Shown: positions 22,798-32,626 of the stretch, in pieces
Layout: every line of letters starts with the position of its first letter
Numbering within the stretch: the first letter of the stretch is position 1
Origin: Prorocentrum cordatum
Taxonomy: Eukaryota > Sar > Dinophyceae > Prorocentrales > Prorocentraceae
Length of the DNA: 64,000 nucleotides
Direction of reading: 5' to 3'
Assembly (NCBI GenBank): GCA_963575745.1
Contig: CAUYUJ010019104.1
Span: 41,900 to 105,899, forward strand
Notes under the pieces: model-generated
Told to the model about the DNA's origin: nothing
Seen by the model: the letters and a program-made list of their open reading frames with translations, nothing else
Databases searched by the model: none
Position numbers and translations under genes: made by a program

Positions 22798-22978
22798 CTC
22801 CGGATTTCGTACTAAAGGGGAGGGGGTCTGGACCCTCCAAGACAAGCCATTTCAGACCTCCCCCGTGGGAGAACCCTCAAAAACATCGTCCCCAGACCCC
22901 CACAGGCCCTCCAAGATAGCCTGGAAGAGACCCCCCCCCCGAAATGAGCCCACCCTCCCTTTATTACGAAATCTGGAG
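22798..22978 (-). mobile_element. TIR element family CTCCAGATTTCG, copy 2 (reverse)
   Basis: The right end TTTATTACGAAATCTGGAG is exact and the left end has two changes (CTCCGGATTTCGTACTAAA). The interior is the reverse complement of the copy at 4424-4602. Flanked by CA on both sides, so the 2-bp duplication is preserved in length although not TA. Confidence 0.87.
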
Positions 22979-23005
22979 CACAGTTGAAATTGTTGTCGCT
23001 TCGCG

Positions 23006-23976
23006 AATCCCCACCAGCCCATCCAGAAACGATGCCCAGAGGAATTGCCTCGATCAGAGAAGTGGGCAGCACACAGAGGAAGCCATTATGAGACATCTTG
23101 GGATATCTTGAGCCATCTTGGAGGTCATTTTGGGCTCTCCCAGACGCTCTTGGAGTCATCTTAATCCGTGCCCCCCCCCAAGAGGCCTCCATGTGGCTAA
23201 AACCTGTGTAGAATCAATGATTAGGCATTCTCGCCGAGGCCTCTTGGAGCATCTTGGGTGCATCTGGGGGGGCTCTTGGGGCCTCTTGGGGGTCTCTTGG
23301 GGGCCTCCGGGGGGCCTCTTGGGGGCCTCTTGGGGCCATTTTGGGGCCATCTTGGGACCTCTTGGGGCTTCCTGGGCGCTTCTTGGGGCCATCTTGGAGG
23401 AGATCGATCAAACAAGAGGGGGGGGTTAATTAGCGTCCCCCCTCGGAAGCCCCTAAAATCGCCTCTTGGACCCCTCTTGGAACGCTCTTGGAGTGCTCTT
23501 GGGCGCTCTTGGGGCCGTCTTGGGGCTCTTTTGGGGCTCTCTTGGGGCCCTCTTGGGCCATCTTGGAACCATCTCCAGGCCTCGGATGGCCATCGGAAGC
23601 GAAAAGGCGAGAAAGCAAAAATCATTGATTTTCCTTAGGTTTTGGGACGATTTTGGCCTCTTCGGGGCCTCCTTGGGGAGCTGTTTGGCCACTTGGAGTT
23701 ATCTTGGGGCCGTCTTTGGGCTTCTTGGAACCATCTTAGGAGCCATCTCGAGCGATCTTGCGCTATCTTGAGCCATCTTGGAGCTCATCTTGGGTTCTCT
23801 GAGGCGCTCTTGGAGCCGTCTTGGGCCATCTGGGACGCTCTAACTACCAGCGGCCCCCCCCGTCCAGGTCCTGGGGAGGGGGTAGGGGGAGGGGTAAACC
23901 CCTCCCCAAGGGGGAAGAGGGAGGGGTGGAAGAGGATCTGCTCTAGACCACCTACGCCCAGAGGGCTGGTGGGATT
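23006..23976 (+). mobile_element. Composite TIR element, copy 1, carrying CTTGG arrays
   Basis: Left end AATCCCCACCAGCCCATCC and right end GGGCTGGTGGGATT are inverted. The interior is CTTGGGGCC-type array (23220-23830), then CCCTCCCCAAGGGGG and AGACCACCTACGCCCAGA before the right end. The copy at 40969-41786 has the same ends and interior order in a shorter version. Non-coding. Confidence 0.75.
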
Positions 23977-24039
23977 CAATGATAGGACTGTCAGGGTGTT
24001 GGGGTGTCCATGGTCGTGGCATCCACAAGGCTAGTGGAG

Positions 24040-24186
24040 CGGTGATCCTGGCCAGGGCCATGATATCTCCCCAGAGTTTATGGCGCTTCTTCTTATTTCG
24101 TTACGTCCTTGGCCCCCCCCCTGGGTAGTGCACATGCCGCCGGCCATGATTTCCGCCCCCCCCTCTTGGACGCCCCCCTTTTGATC
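24040..24186 (+). repeat. Dispersed repeat family R2, copy 2
   Basis: GGGCCATGATATCTCCCCAGAG, then CACATGCCGCCGGCCATGAT and TCTTGGACGCCCCCC, the same motif order as at 771-935. It abuts the 3' end of the antisense gene relic and supplies its last frame-extending codons. Confidence 0.7.
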
Positions 24187-25878
24187 TTGGCCGCTCCCGA
24201 GGTTTCCTTTGGACGAGGTAGCGGGGCACGTTCTCCTCCGAGCCGTCGGCCCAGCGGACTTTCAACGTCTGGACGTTCTGGTCCAGCACCGTGCACTCGA
24301 AGTACTCGAAGTACTCTCTGCCGAGCTTGCCCTCCACCGTGTCTCCGATGGCGATCGGCGTTTTTGATGTCGAGGTCTTCTGTTGGCCTTAGTGTTCGTC
24401 TCGCGGCCCTCGCGGCTGGTCATAGTAGCTCAGCTGGTAGTCCTCGTAGCCCGGGATGTGGGTCTCGTAGCTCAACTCGCGGGCTCGCAGCTCAGCTGGT
24501 GGCCCCCATAGCTCAGTTGTTGCCAGCTCTCGTAGAACAGCGGGTGACACTGGTAGCGCTGCTGGTGGTTCTCGTAGCTCTGTTTGCGGCCCTCTTTGCA
24601 CAGGTTGTCTATCTCAGCTAGTGGCTCTCGTAGTCCAGCAAGTGGACCTCGTAGCTCTGCAGGTTGCTCTCGGAGCTCAGTCTGTCGCCGTTGTAGCTCC
24701 ATCTGTGGCCCTCACAGTTCCGCTGGGGGAACTCGTGACCGAGTTGGTCCCGGGTGCTCGTTGCCCTGGACGAGCAGGTTGTGGTCCTCGTAGATCAGCA
24801 CGTGGTCTTCGTAGCTCAGCAGGTGGCCCTCGCAGCTCAGCCAGTGGCTCCCTTGGCCCGCATGGCTCAGTTTGTTGCCCTCGTCGTTCTGCAGGTCTCC
24901 CTAGCAGCTGCGGCGGTGGGTCTCCTAGCTCAGCAGGTGGCCCTGGTAGCTTGGCTGGTGGCCCTGGTAGCTGTACTCATGGCCCTGGTAGCTCAGCTGG
25001 TGGCCCTAATAGCTCACCTGGTTTCTCTCCTCATCGTTCAGCTAGTGGCCCTTGAAGCGCTGCTGGTGGCCCGCGTAGCTCCGATGGTGGCCCCGGTAGC
25101 TATGCTTCTGGTAGCCCTGCCGACTGTCCTCGTAGATCCGCTGGTGGTCCTCCCCGTTCTGCGTGCTGCCCTTGAAGTTCTGCTTGTGGCCGTCGTAGCT
25201 CGGCCGTTGGTCCCAGGCAGCTCTGCTGGACGCCCTTAGAGCTCTGCGAGTGGCCCTCGTCGCTCTGGGTGTGGCCGCCGAAGCTCGGCTGGTAGTCCTC
25301 GTAGCTCTTCTTCTGGCCGGCACAGCTGTGCTGGTGGCCCTGGTAGCGCCGATGGTGGCTTTCGCAGCTCTGCCGGTGGTCTTCGCAGCTCTGCGGGTGA
25401 CCCTGGTAGCTCTGCTGGTGGTGGCGGCCCTTGTTCGTCCTCTGGTGGTCCTCGTAGTTCATCGTGTTGCCCCTCGTCGGAAGCCACCCAGGCCTCCTCC
25501 CGTTTGTCCCCGTGGTCCACGTCGGGGCCGTCGGCTGCCATGTCGTAGTGATTCGTTTTCCAATTACCTTCGTAGACGTACTCGCCGCCCTGCTCCTCGT
25601 GATCCTCCTCGTGGCAGCATCATTCGTCCTGCTCCGGGTACCTGGTCGCACTGCTGTCAGCCCCCATCGCAAGGGCTGCAAGCATTGTCTGGTCGACATG
25701 ATTCTGGCGCAGCTCCTGGTCGTACCGCCGATCGTGTCACTCACACAACTTGGCCTTCAGCTCGCCTATGCGCTGCTCTTGAAACCGCAGCTGGCCCATG
25801 ACCCGATGCTGCGCCGCCAGCTGGCGCGCCGTCATGGCCCGCCGTAGGCCTGGGGTCCAGGGATTGCAGTCCATGATC
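24187..25878 (-). pseudogene. Antisense gene relic: helical N-term, heptapeptide repeats, Tudor-like C-term
   Basis: Read on the - strand from 25878: QIMDCNPWTPGLRRAMTARQ and a Gln/Arg-rich helical stretch, a TGA, more coding-like sequence (RRYDQELRQNHVDQTMLAAL), a second TGA, then an acidic part (YDMAADGPDVDHGDKREEAW). Then follows about 1 kb of degenerate 21-bp units encoding seven-residue repeats of SYEGHQQ type with frame slips. It ends with TPIAIGDTVEGKLG, CTVLDQNVQTLKVRWADGSE and ENVPRYLVQRKPRERP, which looks like a small Tudor/chromo-type beta barrel. The 5' end is cut off by the TIR element at 25884 and the 3' end by R2. In-frame stops and slips suggest a pseudogene; introns cannot be excluded. 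Function unknown. Confidence 0.5.
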
Positions 25879-25883
25879 TGGTA

Positions 25884-26051
25884 CGGTGGGGGCGTTGGTT
25901 GAGGAATGTGCCCAGGAGGCTTCAGACCCTGGGGGATTCCTTATCTGATGAGGAGGGCGGTGATATCCATGGCCGATCCACGATTGGAGTTCCACTGGCC
26001 TCCAGACCCTGGATTCCTTATCGAAGGCTTCCTTGTCCAATGCCCCCACCG
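25884..26051 (+). mobile_element. 168-bp TIR element, copy 2
   Basis: CGGTGGGGGCGTTGGTTGAGG at the left and CAATGCCCCCACCG at the right; same length as the copy at 1033-1200 and alignable throughout (GCTTCAGACCCTGG, TTCCTTATCTGATGAGG, GTCCAATGCCCCC). The left flank is TA; the right flank was altered when the retrocopy inserted at its very end. Confidence 0.8.
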
Positions 26052-26053
26052 CG

Positions 26054-26075
26054 TCCGTAGCCATTTTGGCTCAAG
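26054..26075 (+). other. Dinoflagellate spliced-leader sequence embedded in genomic DNA
   Basis: Begins TCCGTAGCCATTTTGGCTCA and ends AG: the 22-nt DinoSL consensus is matched at every position, with T at the variable first base. It is followed by CCTGTG and not by a GT donor, so it is a retroposed mRNA end and not an SL RNA gene. Confidence 0.97.
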
Positions 26076-26116
26076 CCTGTGTTCCGCCCGCTTCAGCGCG
26101 CGCGGGACCGCTTGGG

Positions 26117-27073
26117 ATGGCACGGGCGGAGTCGCCCCATTGCGGCGATTCCAGCATAGAAGCATGCGGCCGGCGATCGAGAGCGACGCGGACGGCAGCA
26201 CGGAGGAGGGCCTTGGTGGCAGCCGACGCGGGGCTTGCAGCAGCTCGTGCTCAAGTTCGAGCACTCGAGGAGCAGCTGCGGCACAAGACGTCGGAGTTCA
26301 ACCAGCTGCTGCGGCATCTGGGCTACGGGGATCACCCTGACCCTCATGCAGACGAACTGCGCCAGCGGTGGATGGGCATCAAACCGGTTCTTCGAGCCCA
26401 GATCGAGGCCCGCGATGGCGTGGCGGCCGCCCCGCTCACCGACGTGGACATCCTGCGGCGGAATGTTTCTGAACATTCGGCAGTCGCGCCACGGGCGGCG
26501 GCCAGCGGCAGGGAGCTCAGGCGCTTCCAGAAGTCCGCGAGGCTGGCGCCGCCGCGGGCGCTGCGGCAGGAGGCGCGCGGCGTGCAGCTCCGCAGGGAAA
26601 GCCCAGCTTTCATTCCAGGTGCGGGAAGCTGGGAGCCGTTGCACGGCATGGGCGAGGCGGCGGCTGGCCTGCGCTGCACATGCGGCGCGGTGGTCTACAG
26701 CCAGTGGGAGCCCTTCGATACGAAGACGCTCGGCAAGGACGGCCAGCACGCGCAGCTTCTCGGCAGCGAGCAGAGCATCGGCAGTTGCGAGATGCAGGAG
26801 ACGCTCGACGGCCTCACGGAGGACCAGGGCAGCCAAGGGGACGGCGGTGCCGATCCCGAGATTGGGCAGCAGTGCATCGCGCGCGATGACGAGGAGCTGC
26901 TGCAGGAGGACTACCTGCAGAGAAGCTGGACTGGACGGCCTCGGCCCACAGGCTTCTGCTGGTTTCTGCAGAGGCCACGGGCCAGCAGCCGTTCGTACGG
27001 CGGCGTGCGCGCCTGGATCGAGAGCGCCGCGACCGTGACGTCGCCCAGCTCTGCGCCTCGTTCATGGAGGTGA
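26117..27073 (+). CDS. Intronless ORF of the spliced-leader retrocopy, 318 aa, unknown function
   Basis: The first ATG after the spliced leader opens a 318-codon frame to TGA at 27071-27073. The N-terminus is basic. Residues around 40-75 (AAARAQVRALEEQLRHKTSE) have heptad spacing for a coiled coil, followed by FNQLLRHLGYGDHPDPHADE. The middle has RCTCGAVVYSQWEPF and the later part is acidic (GLTEDQGSQGDGGADPEIGQ). No catalytic motif or signal peptide is evident and I do not recognise the family. The start is chosen because it is the first ATG of the fossil transcript. The C-terminal 40 residues look less regular and might reflect a frameshift. Whether it is transcribed inside the OGDH intron is unknown. 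Confidence 0.7.
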   Translation: MARAESPHCGDSSIEACGRRSRATRTAARRRALVAADAGLAAARAQVRALEEQLRHKTSEFNQLLRHLGYGDHPDPHADELRQRWMGIKPVLRAQIEARDGVAAAPLTDVDILRRNVSEHSAVAPRAAASGRELRRFQKSARLAPPRALRQEARGVQLRRESPAFIPGAGSWEPLHGMGEAAAGLRCTCGAVVYSQWEPFDTKTLGKDGQHAQLLGSEQSIGSCEMQETLDGLTEDQGSQGDGGADPEIGQQCIARDDEELLQEDYLQRSWTGRPRPTGFCWFLQRPRASSRSYGGVRAWIESAATVTSPSSAPRSWR

Positions 27074-27197
27074 TAGGGTGGTGAGCGGGCGCCGCGGGGC
27101 CCCGCGGGACCCCGCGCTGGTCCCGCGGCTGTGAATGCGTGCATGAAACCGCCGTGCTCGCGCGGTGCCTACATAGATAAAAAAATGCCCCCACCGC

Positions 27198-28381
27198 ACT
27201 CGTTGCATTCGTTGTGGGTATGCGGCTGCGCGAGCGGGCATTCGTTGTGCATTCGTTGTGGGTATTCGCCTTGCCGCGCCCGCGCACTCACATCGGCTGC
27301 TGGCGCCCGCCAAGCCGCCACCGCGAAGCTGCGGCCAGCGACCTAGCCCCAACCCCCGTGGGTGCGGCGCGCGCGCCGGCGGGCGCGCCGCCAAGGGGCG
27401 AGTGCGGGGTTTGGATCCCGCACACGGCCCTTCCTCCTGCCCCTCCTCCTCTCGGCGGCGAGCGAGGGGGGAGGTGAGAAGGAGCAGGCCTTCTAAGAGT
27501 GCAGAAGGGGTTCCTCAGAAGCCCGCCGGCCCTGTGAGAGGTTTTCTGTGTCTTTGGGCGGGGGGGGCTCCTGCTGTGAAGCGTCTAGGCCTGGAGGAGG
27601 AGGAGGAGGAGGAGGAGGAGGAGGAGGAGGAGAGGAAGAGGAGGAGGAGAGTAGAGGTGGAGGAGGAGGAGGAGGAGGAGGAGGAGGAGGAGGAAGAGGA
27701 GGAGGAGGAGGCCAGGGGACTCCCAGGCCCTCTGAGAAGGCCCGCGCCGACCTGTATGTTTCTCCCTCGTTCCGCACGCGTCGCCCTTTTTCCTCCGCCC
27801 TGCTCCTCGTCTGGCTCTGTCTCCCCCCCCGGCTCGGCTGCTGCCATCCTGGTGGTGCACCAAGCCTCTGGCTGGCCGCCGCCGACCCTATGTTTCTCCC
27901 TCGTGCCGCACGCTTCGCCCTCTCCTCCGCCCTGCTCCTCGTCCGGCTCTGTCTCCCCCCCCGGCTCGGCTGCTGCCATCCTGGTGGTGCAGTTGTCTGG
28001 CCTCGCGGAGCGCCCAGGCACACCCACCTCTCTTTTCGCAGCTGTTTTAAGAGAATTGTTCAGTGTCTCTTTGCAGCTGCGATTTTACTCGCTGCAGTGC
28101 CCGCTGTTGCCGCGAGAAGTCATTGAAGCGGTGAGACCTGTCGAGGTGAAAAAAACATCCTGGTTATGCACCAGGCCTCTGGCCTCACCGGCGGAGTCGG
28201 GGCGCCCGAGAGCCGTACCAGTTCAGGCTCCTCGTCCGTGATAGGTCTGTGGTCCACCACCCCCATGGGTTCGAGGGGGGAAGGAGGTGGATGATGATGA
28301 TGATGATGCTGATGATGATGCTGATGATGATGATGATGATGATGCTGATGATGATGTTGATGCTGATGCTGATGCTGATGC

Positions 28382-28413
<32 letters not shown>

Positions 28414-28582
28414 CTGATGCTGATGATGATGATGATGCTGCTGATGATGATGATAACGATGCTGATGATGATGATGGGGAGGAGGAGGAGGAGGAGGAGG
28501 AGGAGGAGGAGGAGAAGGAGGAGGAGGAGGAGGAGGAGGAGGAGGAGGAGGGAGCCCCTCCCCCCCCCCGCGCGCACCCCAG
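27198..28582 (+). other. OGDH: End of OGDH intron 2: repeats only
   Basis: 27452-27545 is a left-end fragment of the GGCGGCGAGCG introner-like family. 27593-27712 is (GAG)n. 27762-27990 has two copies of a segment starting TTTCTCCCTCGT and containing GGTGGTGCA. 28285-28480 is (GAT)n and 28478-28552 (GAG)n. The intron ends CGCACCCCAG. Confidence 0.75.
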
Positions 28583-28636
28583 GCGAACCCCTCGCACCTG
28601 GGAAGCGTGGGCCCCGTGACGCTGGGCCGGACGAAG
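28583..28636 (+). CDS. OGDH: OGDH visible exon 3 (ANPSHL motif)
   Basis: Eighteen codons, ANPSHLGSVGPVTLGRTK, between CCCCAG and a GC donor (AAG|GCGCTC). This is the E1 segment N-P-S-H-L-E-x-V-x-P-V-V-x-G-K/R-T/A-K/R. The usual Glu after NPSHL is Gly here, a substitution worth checking. Phase 0 on both sides; joins directly to AKQYYIGDD of the next exon. Confidence 0.92.
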
Positions 28637-29339
28637 GCGCTCCCGGCTGGCGCCCATATATCCCGCGGCCGCGCGGCGGCGCCGCCTCCTCCTCTGTTCG
28701 GCGACTGCAAAGGGTATGGTTACGCCCGGGGTGTGGTTTGCGATCGGCGCCGTCGGGGCCTGGGGGGCACGATACTGTCCTCGTCGGGCCTCCTCGGGGC
28801 GCGACGGAGAGCTCCGTGGAGGTCCTCGCCCGGCCCCCCAGGGTGCCTCTCAGAGTGCTGGTTGCAAGCCACACCCTTTGCAAACCACACCCTTCGGAGT
28901 CGCCGATCTGTCCTCATCAGCCTCATCGTCCTGGCTCTCCCTCCCTCCAGTTGTTTCTCCCTCTCCTGCTCCTCCTTCTTCCCGCTTCTCCTACTTCCTG
29001 TCCTCCTCCTCCTCCTCCTCCTCCTCCTCCCTGTCCTTCTCCATGTTATCCTCCTTCTCCTCTTCCTTCTCCGCATGATATTATTGTTCGTCTAATTCTC
29101 TGTATGTTGTATCAACTTTCCCTTGTTCGTACTCATCTCATTACTCGTCTTCTTATTATGCTTGATTTTATTATCATTAGTATGATTCGTTTTAAATCGC
29201 ATCTTAGTATTATTATTCCAGGCTGGGCCAGATGAAATTCCGTGCCCTACGCTGACTGACTGATTGACTGAATTGAACTGTGCTGACATGATTGAAATGA
29301 GTGCTTAACGGGCACTTCTGACATCACGATTCAACCCGT

Positions 29340-29795
29340 CTGGGCTCACCCGCAACCAGAACCAAACGACACATTTCAACCCGCCAGTTGGCGCAACCGC
29401 AACAGCAACCAGGCGACACATTTCAACCCGCCCGCGGGCGCAACCGCATCCGCGATAAGGCGGCACATTTCAACCCGCCAGCGGGTGCAACCGCAACCGC
29501 AACCGCAACCAGGCGACACATTTCTTTACCCCTCGCGCGCGCAGCCGCAACCGCAGCTGCAACCTGGCGACACATTTCACCAGCCCCCGCGGGCGCAACC
29601 GCAACCGCAACCAGGCGACACATTTCAACCCGCCCACGGGCGCAACCGCAATCGCAACCAGGCGACACATTTCAACCCGCCCGCGGGCGCAACCGCAAGC
29701 GTAACGGGACGACACATGTCAACCCGCCCGCGGGCGCAGCCGCGACCACAACCAGGCGACAAATTTCAACTCGCCCGCGGGCACAACCGCCCGAG
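29340..29795 (+). repeat. Tandem repeat CAACCAGGCGACACATTTCA
   Basis: About nine units of 43-62 bp, each with GGCGACACATTTCAACCCGCC followed by GGGCGCAACCGCAACCG. Length differences come from varying numbers of the CAACCG hexamer. Confidence 0.93.
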
Positions 29796-30559
29796 GAGGA
29801 GGAGGAGGAGGTGCAGTAGCACGAGGAAAAAAAGGAGGAGGAGGGAGAGGAAGAGGCGGTAGAGGGGGGACGTCAAGAGGAAGATGGGCAGGACGGCCAG
29901 GAGGAGACAAAAGAGGAGGAGGAGGAGGAGGAGGACGACGACCTTGAGGAGGGGGATGCAGGGCTGGTCGTGTTTTTCTGGGTTGCAGGAGCAGGTGTCG
30001 GTGGAGAAAGACATCCAACGGCACGGTAGGAAGATGGAGGGCCTGGAGGATGAGAAGGAGAAGGAGGCCGATGAGTTTTTTCCCTCAGGGTAGAACGTAA
30101 CGTTTGGTTCAACCGTGGAGGAAGCGAGGATCCTCTTTTGCATCGGAGCTAGGCTCAGGAGGGAGCACCTCCTGGGCATTGCCCTGGGCCCCTGGGAGGG
30201 GTGGCTCCTGTGGGGGCTGCTGCCCCACGAGAAGCCCCCGCAAAACAGGAGCAACCTGAAAACCTCAAGCCTCCTCCCCCGAACTGCCGCCGCAACGCCT
30301 CGAGCCCTGGCAACAGCCCGCCGCCTGGGACACCGTCCTGGGGTAGATGGAAAACGACCGCCCGCTCCCGCGGCCGCTGAGTCTGCAGCAGCCTGAGCCT
30401 CTCCACACCATTCAAGATATGGAGGACGACGCCAGGGGCACGATTTGACAGCGGGTGGAGGCTTCTCATCATTCGATCGAGCCTGCATCGGGTGGCAAAC
30501 GACACAATTTGACTTTTGCTGCATACACGTTCGAGCTGTCGGCTGATGCGATCGGTACT

Positions 30560-30869
30560 GTATGCATCACACCGTCTGTGGAAAATCAGAACCGGGCCAT
30601 TCGAAAGTCGCGTGTGGACTAACGAGTGGCCCAGCCCAGCTTTTCCCGATCGGCAAGAAACGCAGACTTGGTCCTGCGACCCGTGCAACCAGACATGTCG
30701 AGCCTCTGCGCGCAAGGGTTGGTGGCTCGGGCGTGACAGTCGTAACATGTAAAGGAGCCTGGTGCACCTGGGGCAAACGTCCACGCATGTCGCACCAGTT
30801 TCTCGGGGCCTGGGGACCTTGGGCCTGGGAGGGAACTGGGCGAAAGGAAACAGGGGCAATACCGAGCCC
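30560..30869 (-). pseudogene. C-terminal Cys/His region of the non-LTR element
   Basis: ARHVWLHGSQDQVCVSCRSG carries an H...C-x2-C pattern usual at the end of these polyproteins. 30150-30560 continues GC-rich without clear meaning and probably contains the element's 3' end. Confidence 0.45.
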
Positions 30870-31560
30870 ACCACGCGGGCCGCAGCACGGGCCTTGGAAA
30901 TCAGGGCGTCAAACTCGCCAATGTCCCCTGGGCGATCCTGAGCATGCAAATTCAAAGCCTCCTTCGCACACTGATCTGCCAGGCAATTCGCACGGCTGGT
31001 CCTTCTCCCAGGAGCGGGGAGGCAGTCGATGTCCTCCATTCGTCGGCGCGCTGGTGTGTGGTGAGCCTCGCCGAGGCGCTCCTTCGAGTTCATCAACACC
31101 TGTTCTCAAGCCTGCGTGCTTTGACCTGCCCGAGAAGACCTGGCACTTCGCTTGATTATTATGCAATGTTGCACCTCTTAGACAATCGGAATGTGCCTCC
31201 ACGGGCCCCAGAAGCAGGAATGCAGGCATTGCCATCGCCATCTGCTCTGCTGCCTGCGGGGCTGGGGGAGGGAAGGCCAAACGGGTTTTCGAAAGCGCGC
31301 GAGGACCTCTTCGGAATCGTCGCGCAGAAAGTATCCTGCATAAGCCGCTCTCGACAATCCCTGACCGGATGCCTGGTGCACGACCCATCGACGACGACAT
31401 CAGACGCTTCGCTCAGGATCCAGGGGTCGTCGAGGGGGGCTCCTTCAGCCGTGAGGGGCTCAGGATAAAGCATGCCAGCAGGAGTTTGGAGGTAGGAGGA
31501 CGGGCGGAGAAACATAAGACGGGTCCAGAGTAGATCTCTGCTCCTTGCCTGGGCCCCTTC
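30870..31560 (-). pseudogene. RNase H domain of the non-LTR element
   Basis: ASDVVVDGSCTRHPVRD gives the first catalytic Asp; AAEQMAMAMPAFLLL with HSDCLRGATL the Glu and second Asp; and NCLADQCAKEALNLH the final N-x-x-A-D-x-x-A motif. Frames change between motifs. Confidence 0.7.
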
Positions 31561-31939
31561 GGCAATTATCTCCGCGCTAACCGCCTCCTGGCGAGCTTCG
31601 GCAACTTGCCGGCTCTGGCAGCGCCGCAGTCTATGATGGAGGTCACCGCGCTGCCCGCGCAAAGGGCGCAAGCCGCCCGGTTCGTGTCCTAGATCTCTTA
31701 GACGAGCCTGCGTAAAAAAAAAGAAAAAAAAACTGCTTCCGTGAAACAACTGGCCACTGCGTACTTGCGCCGAGGTGTGAACTCGTTTGCTGTTCTAACC
31801 GCCGCGCGCGCAACATCTACGTGCACGCGCGCGCGCTCGCCAGGAATGCCCGCAACATGTGCCAGATCACGCTCGCGTTCACGTTGGAAAGTTTCGCACA
31901 TGGGCTCGGTGTGGGGGGGGGGGGGGGGGGGGGGGGCGC

Positions 31940-32626
31940 GGGAGAGAAAGCTCGGGTCTTCGATCGTGGGCCCACTTCGCCGCGTTCTCAGGCGCCCAAC
32001 CAACTCTCTTGAGGCGCAGGAGCATCCTCGAGATCGGGCCTTTGGACTGCCTCCATGTGGGGCTGGGCGGCTGCTTCTCAACCGCCGCGTTATACATCCG
32101 CGCAGGGGCTGCCCCCGTAAACAATGGCGCTCGGTTGCAGCCGCTGCCGACCACGCTGCCGCGGCGCGCTGCGCCGCGGGAGCCACGGCCGCATCTGCAA
32201 CAGGGTCGCCTCGGGACACGCGCTTGGCGAGCAGGGCGGCACCTCGATGAGAGGGGGGAGCTGTGCATCGTCGCGCGAACTCTCTTCAGCTCGCGGTTGC
32301 TCATGTCCACGACTGCGCTGCCGTAGGATAGAGCAGGTTTGAGGCCCGCCGAATGCGCGATCGGAATTCGACGCTTACCATGCGGCAACCATTCTCGAAA
32401 ACGAAGTACACGACTGTGGCGAAGCTTGAACTGCTGAAAACGAAGACGAGGTCTGAGGAGGGCACTTTTGATAGAACGAGCTTGTCCTGGAGCGAAGTCG
32501 ACGCCCAATCGTAGCGAAGCCAATGTAACCTGACCTTGAGGTACACCGCGAGCATATAGCTGGCGCGCAAGCGGCCTAGCCAGAGGAACCGAGCTTGCTA
32601 CAGCAATGGCTCGGTTATTGCAGATA
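31940..32626 (-). pseudogene. RT thumb/connection region
   Basis: LGVDFAPGQARSIKSALLRP, then HSAGLKPALSYGSAVVDMSN and ELKRVRATM match the L-G-x-D-F-x-x-G and G-L-x-P-A-x-x-Y-G-S segments that follow RT in these elements. Confidence 0.65.

Larger units (their letters stand above)
26039..27197 (+). mobile_element. Retroposed mRNA copy (retrogene) with spliced leader, poly(A) and target duplication
   Basis: The 14-bp direct repeat AATGCCCCCACCGC stands at 26039-26052 and again at 27184-27197. Inside come one extra G (26053), the complete dinoflagellate spliced leader (26054-26075), a short leader, an intact reading frame without introns, a tail of about 105 bp and an A-run (27179-27185) directly before the second repeat. 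This is the full structure expected when a trans-spliced, polyadenylated mRNA is reverse transcribed and inserted by non-LTR machinery. The extra G before the leader could derive from the cap. Confidence 0.93.

Noticed and set aside
26054-26075. SL RNA gene
   Set aside because: No GT donor or Sm-site region follows the leader; the sequence runs into an mRNA-like copy with a target duplication.
28060-28125. Exon-like segment ending GAAGCG|GTGAGA
   Set aside because: Splice-like borders, but the translation does not fit E1 at this point and no partner exon is seen.
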